Source of the DNA: a virus | Length of the DNA: 22,381 bases | Reading direction: 5' to 3' (one strand) | IMG/VR virus record: IMGVR_UViG_3300006921_000177 | Location: 1-22,381 of that record | Shown: piece by piece, positions 14,586-20,711 of the stretch | How the letters are laid out: every line of letters starts with the position of its first letter | How positions within the stretch are numbered: the stretch's first letter is position 1 | Translations under genes and position numbers: made by a program | Notes under the pieces: model-generated | What the model saw: only the letters and a program-made list of their open reading frames with translations | Databases searched by the model: none | Told to the model about the DNA's origin: nothing

Positions 14586-15795
14586 ACTGCACAAAATAAC
14601 GACCTGAGTTTGGATTGTCTAAGTGAAAAATTACATTGTAACGAACACCATCAATTGCGTGATTGTAATTATCTACATAAAGTTTAGAACCCTTATCAGC
14701 GTATATATAATTATTTAGCTCTTTGGCTATGTTTGTACTCTCAGGAGTTATAATTAATTCATAGTCTTGCATACGAGTTATCCCACTTTCAACAGTTCCT
14801 TTTTTTACAGGTTTTATGTTTACTCCTAAATGTTTAAGGTCTGCAATTAGTCTTGGTTCTGCTGAATCTGCTATGATAAGTTTATCACCTACTTTGTCTA
14901 ATATAATTTGAGCCAACTCATTTGACTTCAATCCGTTCTTATAGATATGTTCTTTTAAATATATCTTACGCTTCTTTTTATCAATAGCTACTTCTGTTAA
15001 GCTATCAGGGTCTACACTAAAACCAAAGTCCATTCCACAAGAAGTCTGTAGTCCATCAGGATTAAATTCACCTATACTCCAATTCTCAAAGACAACTCCT
15101 TCTGCTTTATCCAACCACCCTCCTAAGATTTTGTGCTGATACTTTTTAAAGTTCCTGTGCTTTATACTCTTAATACGCTCTAGGAAGCTCTGTGAGAGGT
15201 TTTCTATATTGTCTAGGTAGTTAGTATGTATATAGCATACATTGTCCTTAAAGCCATTAAAACCACCTTCTACACCTTTGTCCTCAAAAAACCTTTTATA
15301 TATCCAATGCTCTTTAGTTACAGGGTTTAATATTAATACTACTCTATTGTGTATATTCTTTTCCCTAATACTTAAATCAATTGTATCAAAGATATTCTCA
15401 TCAACTAATTCCTCAGCTTCATCTAATACCCAAGTGCTTATTCCCTGTAATGACTTTAGACTTGCTGTTTGATTTCCTGCTGAGGTTCTAATACCTCTAA
15501 ATAATATATCTGATTGATTGCTTGTATTTAATACTTCTGATTTATTAATACTAAATACATCATCAAATCCTAAAAGCCCTATCTTTTCCAAGAACTCAGG
15601 AATGATTGATAAGTGAGCTGAAGTCATAGTGTAACGAGTAAAGAGTATTCTTATCCCTTTAGTCATTGTAAGTAAAGTAAGAAAAACTGTAGCAGCAAAA
15701 GACTTTCCTGATCCTCTACCTCCTGTAATTATAAAGTACCTAGCGTCAGATGAAAATAATGGATTGTATTTCTTATTCAGTATCAGTTTCAACAA
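14584..15795 (-). CDS. terL: Terminase large subunit (403 aa)
   Basis: This ATPase-nuclease packages DNA into the prohead. The ATPase domain has Walker A GGRGSGKS (residues 25-32) and Walker B WVLDEAEE (Asp125, Glu126 as catalytic acid), with ILNPV near residue 157 as coupling motif. The nuclease domain shows three acidic positions: GMDFGFSVDPDS (Asp256), IIADSAEP (Asp310) and HAIDGVRY (Asp382). Length and pattern agree with the Terminase_3/XtmB type, about 400-430 aa. It overlaps the small subunit gene by 23 nt. All catalytic residues are present, so it appears intact. The next gene downstream is not a portal, which is unusual. Confidence 0.95.
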   Translation of the reverse strand: MLKLILNKKYNPLFSSDARYFIITGGRGSGKSFAATVFLTLLTMTKGIRILFTRYTMTSAHLSIIPEFLEKIGLLGFDDVFSINKSEVLNTSNQSDILFRGIRTSAGNQTASLKSLQGISTWVLDEAEELVDENIFDTIDLSIREKNIHNRVVLILNPVTKEHWIYKRFFEDKGVEGGFNGFKDNVCYIHTNYLDNIENLSQSFLERIKSIKHRNFKKYQHKILGGWLDKAEGVVFENWSIGEFNPDGLQTSCGMDFGFSVDPDSLTEVAIDKKKRKIYLKEHIYKNGLKSNELAQIILDKVGDKLIIADSAEPRLIADLKHLGVNIKPVKKGTVESGITRMQDYELIITPESTNIAKELNNYIYADKGSKLYVDNYNHAIDGVRYNVIFHLDNPNSGRYFVQ

Positions 15796-16126
15796 ATGTT
15801 ATAACAGGCATATTAATTGCTTTATCACCTGAAGTTATATCTACTCTGTTTGTTTCATTCCAACCTAACCTAGTCTTTGCAGCGTGTATTACAACTGATG
15901 GTACTTTATCCTTTACACATTCATAATATTTAGACTTAATAAAATCTTGTTGTATGTTTTCTATTTCTTCAACCTTAGCTGCAAATTCCTCATCTTCTTT
16001 TAGCCACTTATAAAAGTTTGTTCTGCTTAGGTCGGTTGCTTTTAAAGCAGTTGTTATTACTCCTAATGAACTTTCTAAAGCTTTGAGTAATCTCTCTTTG
16101 TTAATCTTTGTTCTATTCTGTTCCAT
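15773..16126 (-). CDS. terS: Terminase small subunit (117 aa)
   Basis: The small subunit recognises the packaging site on phage DNA and hands it to the large subunit. Residues about 8-42 form a helix-turn-helix (ERLLKALESSLGVITTALKA, TDLSRTNFYKWLKEDEEF). A helical oligomerisation part follows (VEEIENIQQDFIKSKYYECV), then the VIHAAKTRLGWNETN stretch seen in many small terminases, and a short beta tail (INMPVITFVETDTE) that may contact the large subunit. It overlaps both the methyltransferase (14 nt) and terL (23 nt), so it is a real member of this operon. Length is within the usual range for the family. Confidence 0.85.
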   Translation of the reverse strand: MEQNRTKINKERLLKALESSLGVITTALKATDLSRTNFYKWLKEDEEFAAKVEEIENIQQDFIKSKYYECVKDKVPSVVIHAAKTRLGWNETNRVDITSGDKAINMPVITFVETDTE

Positions 16127-17600
16127 TCTTTATTGCTTTTTGTCCTGTAAATTGTTCCCATCTTTCTATTATAACATCACAATACTTTTCGTCTAATTCC
16201 ATTCCGTAACATTTTCTTTTAAGTTTCTCTGCTGCTATTAGTGTTGAGCCACTTCCAAGAAAAAAATCTAAAATAATTTCATTTTTTTCACTACTACTTT
16301 TTATTACTCTTTCACATAAAGGAATTGGTTTTGGTGTAGCGTGTCCTCCCTCGTTTCCTTTTCTTATATGTCGGTCAAAGTGCCATACATTGTTAAAATT
16401 ATCGTGTGTATTATTAAAGTATGCTCTTGTTCCGTAAAAATCTTTTTTTAATTCTTCATATTCTTTTTTTAATTCTTCATATTCTTTTTTTAATCCTTCT
16501 GTATTTTTTGTTTTTAAATACTTTCTTAAATCATTATAGTTTTTTTCTGTTGGAAAAGTCCACTGTGATTTACTCCACCAATGATTTACAGTTCTTCCGT
16601 CTTTATACCCTAAAGCAGTAGCGATTTTTTTATCACTTTCATTAAATTTTTTTATTTCTTTTTCTAAATATGTTCTTATTGGTTCCCACTTGTCAAAATA
16701 ATTATCTGCATTATTATTAAAACCCTGAACTCCACACATAACAAATAAACATTTTTCGTCTGCTATTGCATAGCTTCTTGTGTTATCAGAATTTTGACCC
16801 TGACCGTTTCCCTTATCCCAAGTAATAAGATTTCTAAAAGTTGCTTTTTGTTCTTTTATATATGGTTTTAATATTTCTGAATAAATATCCATAAGAGGTT
16901 CATCTATACCCCAACAGTAAAAACTTCCGTTATCTTTTAAGTATGTAAATTGTAAAGTTATCCATTCTTTGTTAAAATTCAATAAGTCAGAATAATTAAG
17001 ATTATCATTTAACACTCCGTCATTTTCTTTCTTCATTCCATAAGGTGGGTCATTGTGTGCTAAGTCTGCTTTTTCCCCATTCATTAGTTTCTCTACATCA
17101 TCTGAGCTTGTGCTATCTCCACACATTATTCTATGCTCTCCTAGTTGCCAAATATCACCACGCTTTACTTTGCTTTCTTTTACTTCAGGTATTTCATCAT
17201 CTTCTATTAGTCCTGCTTCAGCTATTTTATCATCTTCATTTTCCCATACATCTAAACCCCATTCAGCAAGTTGTACGCTATCCCATTCATTAGCTAACAT
17301 ATCCCATTCCCATTCTCCAAACCCTACATTGTCTTTAACTATAAATTCTTTCTTTTGTTCTTCAGTAAGTCCTTCTGCTACTTCAATCCATACTTCTTTT
17401 AGTCCTGCATCTTTACTTGCCTTCAATCTCATATTGCCACCAAGCACCATCATATCTTCATCAACTACAATAGGTCTTAGCTTTAACATCTCAGGAAAAT
17501 CCTGTATTGACTTCACTAGCTTTTTAAATTTATCGTTTTTTATTATTCTAGGATTGTCAGGGTTTCCCTTTACTTTACTTATCTTAACTTGTTGTTTCAT
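16113..17600 (-). CDS. ParB/Srx-like domain fused to beta-class DNA methyltransferase (495 aa)
   Basis: This enzyme probably methylates an adenine or cytosine amino group in phage DNA to guard against host restriction. Residues 1-75 form a ParB/sulfiredoxin-like domain (GNPDNPRIIKNDKFKKLVKS, LGGNMRLKASKDAGLKEVWI). The methyltransferase has motif IV NDPPYG (about 183-188) and, after it, motif I FLGSGST (447-453) with the Glu of GMELDEKYC; the order IV before I is the beta class. Between them is a target-recognition region with a likely helix-turn-helix (ATALGYKDGRTVNHWWSKSQ) and a three-fold repeat of seven residues (KKEYEEL). No restriction enzyme gene lies nearby, so it is an orphan. A promoter-like element lies 15 nt before the ATG. 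Confidence 0.88.
   Translation of the reverse strand: MKQQVKISKVKGNPDNPRIIKNDKFKKLVKSIQDFPEMLKLRPIVVDEDMMVLGGNMRLKASKDAGLKEVWIEVAEGLTEEQKKEFIVKDNVGFGEWEWDMLANEWDSVQLAEWGLDVWENEDDKIAEAGLIEDDEIPEVKESKVKRGDIWQLGEHRIMCGDSTSSDDVEKLMNGEKADLAHNDPPYGMKKENDGVLNDNLNYSDLLNFNKEWITLQFTYLKDNGSFYCWGIDEPLMDIYSEILKPYIKEQKATFRNLITWDKGNGQGQNSDNTRSYAIADEKCLFVMCGVQGFNNNADNYFDKWEPIRTYLEKEIKKFNESDKKIATALGYKDGRTVNHWWSKSQWTFPTEKNYNDLRKYLKTKNTEGLKKEYEELKKEYEELKKDFYGTRAYFNNTHDNFNNVWHFDRHIRKGNEGGHATPKPIPLCERVIKSSSEKNEIILDFFLGSGSTLIAAEKLKRKCYGMELDEKYCDVIIERWEQFTGQKAIKNGTE
16441..16503 (-). repeat. Three tandem 21-bp units inside the methyltransferase gene
   Basis: The plus strand reads tctttttttaattcttcatat twice (16441-16461, 16462-16482), then a diverged third unit tctttttttaatccttctgta. 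The repeat keeps the frame and encodes KKEYEEL-type heptads in a coiled-coil linker of the target-recognition region. Confidence 0.85.
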
Positions 17601-17615
17601 AATGTAGTGTCTTAG

Positions 17616-17645
17616 TATATAATAGAATTTTTGTTTATTTATTTA
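17616..17645 (-). promoter_or_regulatory. Bipartite promoter-like element, copy 5
   Basis: On the minus strand TAAATAAA (17638-17645) is followed after 11 nt by TCTATTATATA (17616-17626), 15 nt before the ATG at 17600. It overlaps the stop of the zinc-ribbon gene and would drive methyltransferase, terS and terL. Confidence 0.62.
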
Positions 17646-17897
17646 GTCAAATGATTCATTGATTCCTCTTTCGCCTACTAGCTTTTCTTTTGCTCCTGCC
17701 CAAAGTTTATCTCTTTGCTTACTTAGACTTGGTTCAGTTCTTTTAAGATTAGGCATACCTTCTGTTGGTTTGCTATCCATATATTTACCACAACTACATT
17801 GAGCTTCTTTACATACCCACTTTTTATCTCTTAGGACTATTGTAGCTTTGCCAACTTCTTTTTCTTCTTTACCACATTCGCATTTATATAATGTCAT
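17643..17897 (-). CDS. Small zinc-ribbon protein (84 aa)
   Basis: The protein starts MTLYKCECGKEEKEVGKATI and has two Cys pairs, CECG near residue 6 and CSCGKYM near residue 33, with a further Cys at about 29. That fits a small zinc-ribbon fold. The C-terminal half is charged and probably flexible (LSKQRDKLWAGAKEKLVG). Proteins of this shape are common in Bacteroidota phages and have no named function known to me. The start overlaps the stop of the DUF3310 gene (ATGA), so both are translated together. It is the last gene before the promoter-like element of the methyltransferase. Confidence 0.68.
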   Translation of the reverse strand: MTLYKCECGKEEKEVGKATIVLRDKKWVCKEAQCSCGKYMDSKPTEGMPNLKRTEPSLSKQRDKLWAGAKEKLVGERGINESFD

Positions 17898-18103
17898 TTC
17901 TTTAGTTTATCTAATTCAAACTCTAAATGATTAATAGCTTTTTGTATGCACTCAATAGGACTTTTATGTTTCCTTTCAGCTCTTAGTAAGTAAGTAACAG
18001 CCGTTCCTGTATTGTAGCTGAGTTCAAAATCTTCTATAACTTTACGAGCTTCATATCCATATCTTATTCCTTTATAGTAGCTTGGTATTCTATTGTCTTT
18101 CAT
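17894..18103 (-). CDS. DUF3310-family protein (69 aa)
   Basis: The sequence fits DUF3310 as I know it: SYYKGIRYGYEARKVIEDFE, then NTGTAVTYLLRAERKHKSPI with the typical G....YL.R...K spacing, and IQKAINHLEFELDKLKK. The family is widespread in phages; in T7 the related gp1.7 is a nucleotide kinase, so a role in nucleotide metabolism is possible but not shown here. The length is close to the minimal domain. Its ATG lies inside the end of the 44-aa membrane gene (14-nt overlap) and its stop overlaps the zinc-ribbon gene start (ATGA). Confidence 0.75.
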   Translation of the reverse strand: MKDNRIPSYYKGIRYGYEARKVIEDFELSYNTGTAVTYLLRAERKHKSPIECIQKAINHLEFELDKLKK

Positions 18104-18224
18104 TTAGGTTATTTATGTTATCAATTAAATCTTTATTGTTTCTTATTGCTATCTTATTTTCTATAATTGTATTTACAAGTAATAGTATTATAATAATTGC
18201 GATTATTATTGCTAGTGTTATCAT
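18090..18224 (-). CDS. Single-pass membrane peptide (44 aa)
   Basis: Found by hand. The protein has an N-terminal hydrophobic helix (MITLAIIIAIIIILLLVNTI, residues 1-20), then a polar, charged tail (ENKIAIRNNKDLIDNINNLN) and ends ERQ. It is predicted to be anchored in the inner membrane with the tail in the cytoplasm or periplasm. Its ATG overlaps the TGA of the 56-aa gene (ATGA) and its end overlaps the DUF3310 gene by 14 nt, which argues strongly that it is a true gene. The function is unknown; small membrane peptides in phage early regions often act on the host or exclude other phages, but nothing here shows that. Confidence 0.65.
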   Translation of the reverse strand: MITLAIIIAIIIILLLVNTIIENKIAIRNNKDLIDNINNLNERQ

Positions 18225-18391
18225 TTGCTTAATAATTTTAAAAGTTGATGAGGTGTATATATTCTGCTATCACCATCATAGTTTTCAAAGATACAAGTAA
18301 AATTGTCATCTTCCCAAGTCCAAAGACTTCTGACATTCTTTTTAATATGACTGTTTAATACCCACTTGATTGTTTTGTAAGTTCTTTCCAT
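18221..18391 (-). CDS. Small hypothetical protein (56 aa)
   Basis: Found by hand. The protein starts MERTYKTIKWVLNSHIKKNV and goes on with RSLWTWEDDNFTCIFENYDG and a C-terminal helix (HQLLKLLSK). The middle looks like a small alpha/beta fold with several aromatic residues; I do not recognise a family. It is the first gene after the terminator-like hairpin at 18429-18461 and its stop overlaps the ATG of the 44-aa membrane peptide (ATGA). I see no clear promoter in the 37 nt between the hairpin and the ATG, so it may depend on read-through. Confidence 0.62.
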   Translation of the reverse strand: MERTYKTIKWVLNSHIKKNVRSLWTWEDDNFTCIFENYDGDSRIYTPHQLLKLLSK

Positions 18392-18428
18392 ATCTATTGT
18401 TTAAGTTTTAAATACGCTAAGGGTTCAG

Positions 18429-18461
18429 AAAAAAAATAAAGAAATAACCACTTTGTTATTT
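18429..18461 (-). terminator. AT-rich terminator-like hairpin after the sigma/Zn pair
   Basis: On the minus strand AAATAAC, 6-nt loop, GTTATTT make a 7-bp stem followed by CTTTATTTTTTTT. An outer 8-bp inverted repeat (GCTAAGGG 18416-18423, CCCTTAGC 18474-18481) encloses it. The stem is weak because it is AT-rich, so termination may be partial. Confidence 0.5.
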
Positions 18462-18469
18462 TATTAAGT

Positions 18470-18874
18470 TTAGCCCTTAGCATATTCATTATATAGTTTT
18501 TTTATACCATCAAAGCAAGTTGAAATACAAGAGCCACAATTAGTCCTGACATTGTAGTTTGTATTGTATATTGTGTTATATGTTTCAATCATCCTCTTTT
18601 TAGCTGCTTGGTCTTTTGCTCTGCCTGTTCTTAAGTCCTTCCACATATCTAATATCTCATCTACTATTTCCTGTGGTAAAGTATCAGGAGTTTCTATCTC
18701 AGTTGTCTTTTCCCATTTCTTCTGACTACAGCCCATTGGTGCTAGTCTTGCCTTGATTTTCATAAAACAGCCACAGTCCTTGCAAGTTCCTGTAGGTTTA
18801 AAATAATAAATACAACCCTTACAGATAGCTATTCTATCTTCATAGACTTCATTAGGTACAAAAAACTTATTCAA
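18470..18874 (-). CDS. Cysteine-rich zinc-binding protein, DUF6171-like (134 aa)
   Basis: The N-terminal half has the pattern CKGCIYYFKPTGTCKDCGCF followed by MKIKARLAPMGC, with Cys at about 19, 22, 31, 34, 36 and 49, as in small zinc-binding proteins that I associate with DUF6171. A helical middle follows (PQEIVDEILDMWKDLRTGRA) and a second Cys group at the end (NCGSCISTC). Function is unknown. The start codon appears to be TTG at 18874, overlapping the sigma-like gene stop by 8 nt (TTGAATAA); no in-frame ATG is found before the zinc site. The tight coupling to the sigma-like gene suggests the two act together, for example as partner or control of transcription, but this is inference. Confidence 0.62.
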   Translation of the reverse strand: MNKFFVPNEVYEDRIAICKGCIYYFKPTGTCKDCGCFMKIKARLAPMGCSQKKWEKTTEIETPDTLPQEIVDEILDMWKDLRTGRAKDQAAKKRMIETYNTIYNTNYNVRTNCGSCISTCFDGIKKLYNEYAKG

Positions 18875-19424
18875 CTTCTTCTTTTATTTTAGTTCTTACT
18901 TTATCTATTGTAGTAAAAAGACTATTCCTGCTTATCCCTGTTTTCTTTGCTAAACTATCAAGCGTGTTCCCTTCATAGTAGTATAGTTTAAATATCTCCC
19001 TATCATACCAATAATCTAAGCTGTCTAATACTTTGTCTATCTTTTCTAATTGCTCATATTTATAAACTTTTGAAACTTCTTCAGGAATATTGTAAATACT
19101 TTTATGACTGTTATATTCATTCGTGTAATAAGTAGCGTTACTTGTAAGCTCATCAATATTTTTGTAATACTTATTGTAAGTGTAATAGAACTTACTTCTA
19201 GGACTTGTAAAGCTTCTTCTTAAAGCAACTGCTCCATATCTCTTTAATCCTAATGATCCATCTTTTTCATAAATTGAAGTTAATGTTGCTTGGTTCATTT
19301 GCATAAAATATAACATCAATTCCTGCACAGCATTATCAATTTCGTTTTCATCTTTAGTAAAAGCAAAAGACATTGTTTTAAAATCACTTCTTAAATCTGC
19401 AATAGCTTGATAAATCTTATTCAT
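18867..19424 (-). CDS. Sigma-70-like transcription factor (185 aa)
   Basis: The C-terminal part (residues about 125-183) looks like sigma region 4: LEKIDKVLDSLDYWYDREIF, KLYYYEGNTLDSLAKKTGIS and RNSLFTTIDKVRTKIKEEVE, with a helix-turn-helix in the last third. The N-terminal part (ENEIDNAVQELMLYFMQMNQ, LGLKRYGAVALRRSF) would correspond to a shortened region 2. Similar phage proteins are often labelled sigma factors, but not experimentally tested to my knowledge. If active it would guide host RNA polymerase to phage promoters. The five repeated promoter-like elements are the natural candidate targets. Its start overlaps the 118-aa gene by 8 nt (ATGAATAA), the same type of overlap as at its other end. 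Confidence 0.6.
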   Translation of the reverse strand: MNKIYQAIADLRSDFKTMSFAFTKDENEIDNAVQELMLYFMQMNQATLTSIYEKDGSLGLKRYGAVALRRSFTSPRSKFYYTYNKYYKNIDELTSNATYYTNEYNSHKSIYNIPEEVSKVYKYEQLEKIDKVLDSLDYWYDREIFKLYYYEGNTLDSLAKKTGISRNSLFTTIDKVRTKIKEEVE

Positions 19425-19773
19425 ACATTCTTTCTAAGTTATCTATCTTGTCTGCAACTTCGTGTACCAACTCATCTAATACAACCCTATAAGCTCTTAT
19501 GATTGAAGCATTAGTTTTAGTTTCTATTCCTGCAAAGAATCCACTTGTTGCAACTGATAAGTTTATAGGTATAATCATCAACCAAGAATACCAATTATCC
19601 TCTTTAACTCCTGAGCCATATCCGTTATGGTATTCAATAATGGTATCTATAACATCTAAATAATTATTGTATTTTGCTTTAGTGCTTACATCTTTTGCAA
19701 ACTCCTTACACATAGTTACATAAGTTTCAATGATATTTTTGTGTTCTTCACTTGCATAAATAGTTTTAGTCAT
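19417..19773 (-). CDS. Hypothetical protein (118 aa)
   Basis: The protein starts MTKTIYASEEHKNIIETYVT and is mainly helical. A moderately hydrophobic centre (WYSWLMIIPINLSVATSGFF) might be a buried helix or a weak membrane segment, and the C-terminal helix (VVLDELVHEVADKIDNLERM) could form a coiled coil. I do not recognise it. It is the first gene of a trio with the sigma-like and zinc proteins, joined by 8-nt overlaps, so a link to transcription control is possible. On the minus strand TAAGTTTG lies 4 nt before the ATG and fits the host -7 element, which would make a nearly leaderless message. Confidence 0.6.
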   Translation of the reverse strand: MTKTIYASEEHKNIIETYVTMCKEFAKDVSTKAKYNNYLDVIDTIIEYHNGYGSGVKEDNWYSWLMIIPINLSVATSGFFAGIETKTNASIIRAYRVVLDELVHEVADKIDNLERMYE

Positions 19774-19795
19774 ACGGCAAACTTATTAAAAAAGC

Positions 19796-20209
19796 TTACT
19801 CAATTCCTTTTTCTTTTTTTAACTTTTCAACAAGTGATTTGTAATAACTAATCTTTTCTTCGTATTCTATCCTAGAAATCTTTAAAGTTGTGTGTTTAGC
19901 TAAGTATTGTAATTCTTGCGCTGTACCTTCTCCATACTTTCCATCTAAAGCTAGACTAAATTTATACTGTTCACCCCAAGCATATACATTACATTTAACG
20001 CATTGTACCTGACAATTTTCTTCATCAAAACGAGTTGATAGATGTTTCCTGCTTTGAAAGTGTCCGTTCTGCATACCTTCTTTATAGTGCCTTACTATTC
20101 CACAGGTGAAGCATTGGCACATTCCGTATTCGTTTGCTTCCCTAAGTCTAATGTAAAGACTAAACCACTTGTCAAGTTCCTTTTTTAATTTACTGACTGT
20201 CTTTTTCAT
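19796..20209 (-). CDS. ninG: NinG/Rap-like recombination protein (137 aa)
   Basis: NinG (Rap) of lambda is a structure-specific endonuclease that acts on recombination branches such as Holliday junctions. Seen here: a basic helical start (KKTVSKLKKELDKWFSLYIR), the zinc-type pair CQCFTCG (about residues 31-37), then GMQNGHFQSRKHLSTRFDEE and NCQVQCVKCNVY with further Cys. The NGHF.SR....RF.E.N...QC..CN pattern is the family core. The C-terminal helical part (EEKISYYKSLVEKLKKEKGI) is basic. The protein is shorter than lambda NinG (about 200 aa), as is usual in Bacteroidota phages. Its start overlaps the previous gene (ATGA). Confidence 0.88.
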   Translation of the reverse strand: MKKTVSKLKKELDKWFSLYIRLREANEYGMCQCFTCGIVRHYKEGMQNGHFQSRKHLSTRFDEENCQVQCVKCNVYAWGEQYKFSLALDGKYGEGTAQELQYLAKHTTLKISRIEYEEKISYYKSLVEKLKKEKGIE

Positions 20210-20628
20210 ATACTCTTAATTAAATCAGCTACTAATTTCCAATCCTGATCTGTGCTTGTATCTTTGTTTTTATATAATTCACGCAAAGAATTTAAAGCGT
20301 CATCAATTTTATGTTTTTTGGTTCTATTAGACTTTTTAATTTTTATAGGAAGTCTATCTGTTAAATCCCATTCAATTACATTCATACCTGTAATTTTACA
20401 CTTTCTATTTTGAACTTCATAAATAACACCTAACTCTCTCAATTCGGTAAATCTTGCTCTTGATTGACTTATTTGATTTTCTTTAGTAGTCATTGTTGCA
20501 AAAGCTTCTCCACTTGTACAGGGTGCTTTTCTTAAAATAGCTTCATAAACTTTAAATCTCATATTAGATAAAAGTCCTTCTGACTTTATTTTATTATAAC
20601 AGTCTATTGATGTTTGTCTTGTTTTCAT
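20206..20628 (-). CDS. Winged-helix DNA-binding protein (140 aa)
   Basis: The protein starts MKTRQTSIDCYNKIKSEGLL, then has SNMRFKVYEAILRKAPCTSG, where a helix leads to a likely winged helix-turn-helix (EAFATMTTKENQISQSRARF, TELRELGVIYEVQNRKCKIT). This is the pattern of small MarR-like or replication-control domains in phages. The C-terminal 60 residues are basic then helical (DDALNSLRELYKN, DQDWKLVADLIKSI). It could be a regulator of replication genes or a DNA-binding accessory protein. It is joined by ATGA overlaps to the 28-aa peptide upstream and to NinG downstream. Specific function not known. Confidence 0.65.
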   Translation of the reverse strand: MKTRQTSIDCYNKIKSEGLLSNMRFKVYEAILRKAPCTSGEAFATMTTKENQISQSRARFTELRELGVIYEVQNRKCKITGMNVIEWDLTDRLPIKIKKSNRTKKHKIDDALNSLRELYKNKDTSTDQDWKLVADLIKSI

Positions 20629-20711
20629 TCATTTTCAAATTTAGTAAAGAAAATTGCTTCTAAAATACAAGCTATAATTATTATTCCCCATACGATTATT
20701 AATATTTTCAT
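20625..20711 (-). CDS. 28-aa single-pass membrane peptide
   Basis: Found by hand. It reads MKILIIVWGIIIIACILEAI and then FFTKFENE: one hydrophobic helix (residues 3-22) and a short charged tail. The ATG overlaps the TGA of the 60-aa gene (ATGA) and the TGA overlaps the ATG of the winged-helix gene (ATGA), filling the gap between them exactly. That double fit makes chance unlikely. It is expected in the inner membrane; no function is known. It may act on a host membrane protein or simply couple translation of the genes on each side. Confidence 0.62.
   Translation of the reverse strand: MKILIIVWGIIIIACILEAIFFTKFENE

Noticed and set aside
17053-17607. Long plus-strand open frame opposite the ParB-methyltransferase
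   Set aside because: Low-complexity Ser/Pro/Leu-rich translation that mirrors the minus-strand gene, whose domains are unmistakable.
18416-18481. Outer inverted repeat GCTAAGGG/CCCTTAGC as an operator or attachment site
   Set aside because: A single 8-bp pair with a 50-nt interior is too weak on its own; it is mentioned only as part of the terminator-like region.
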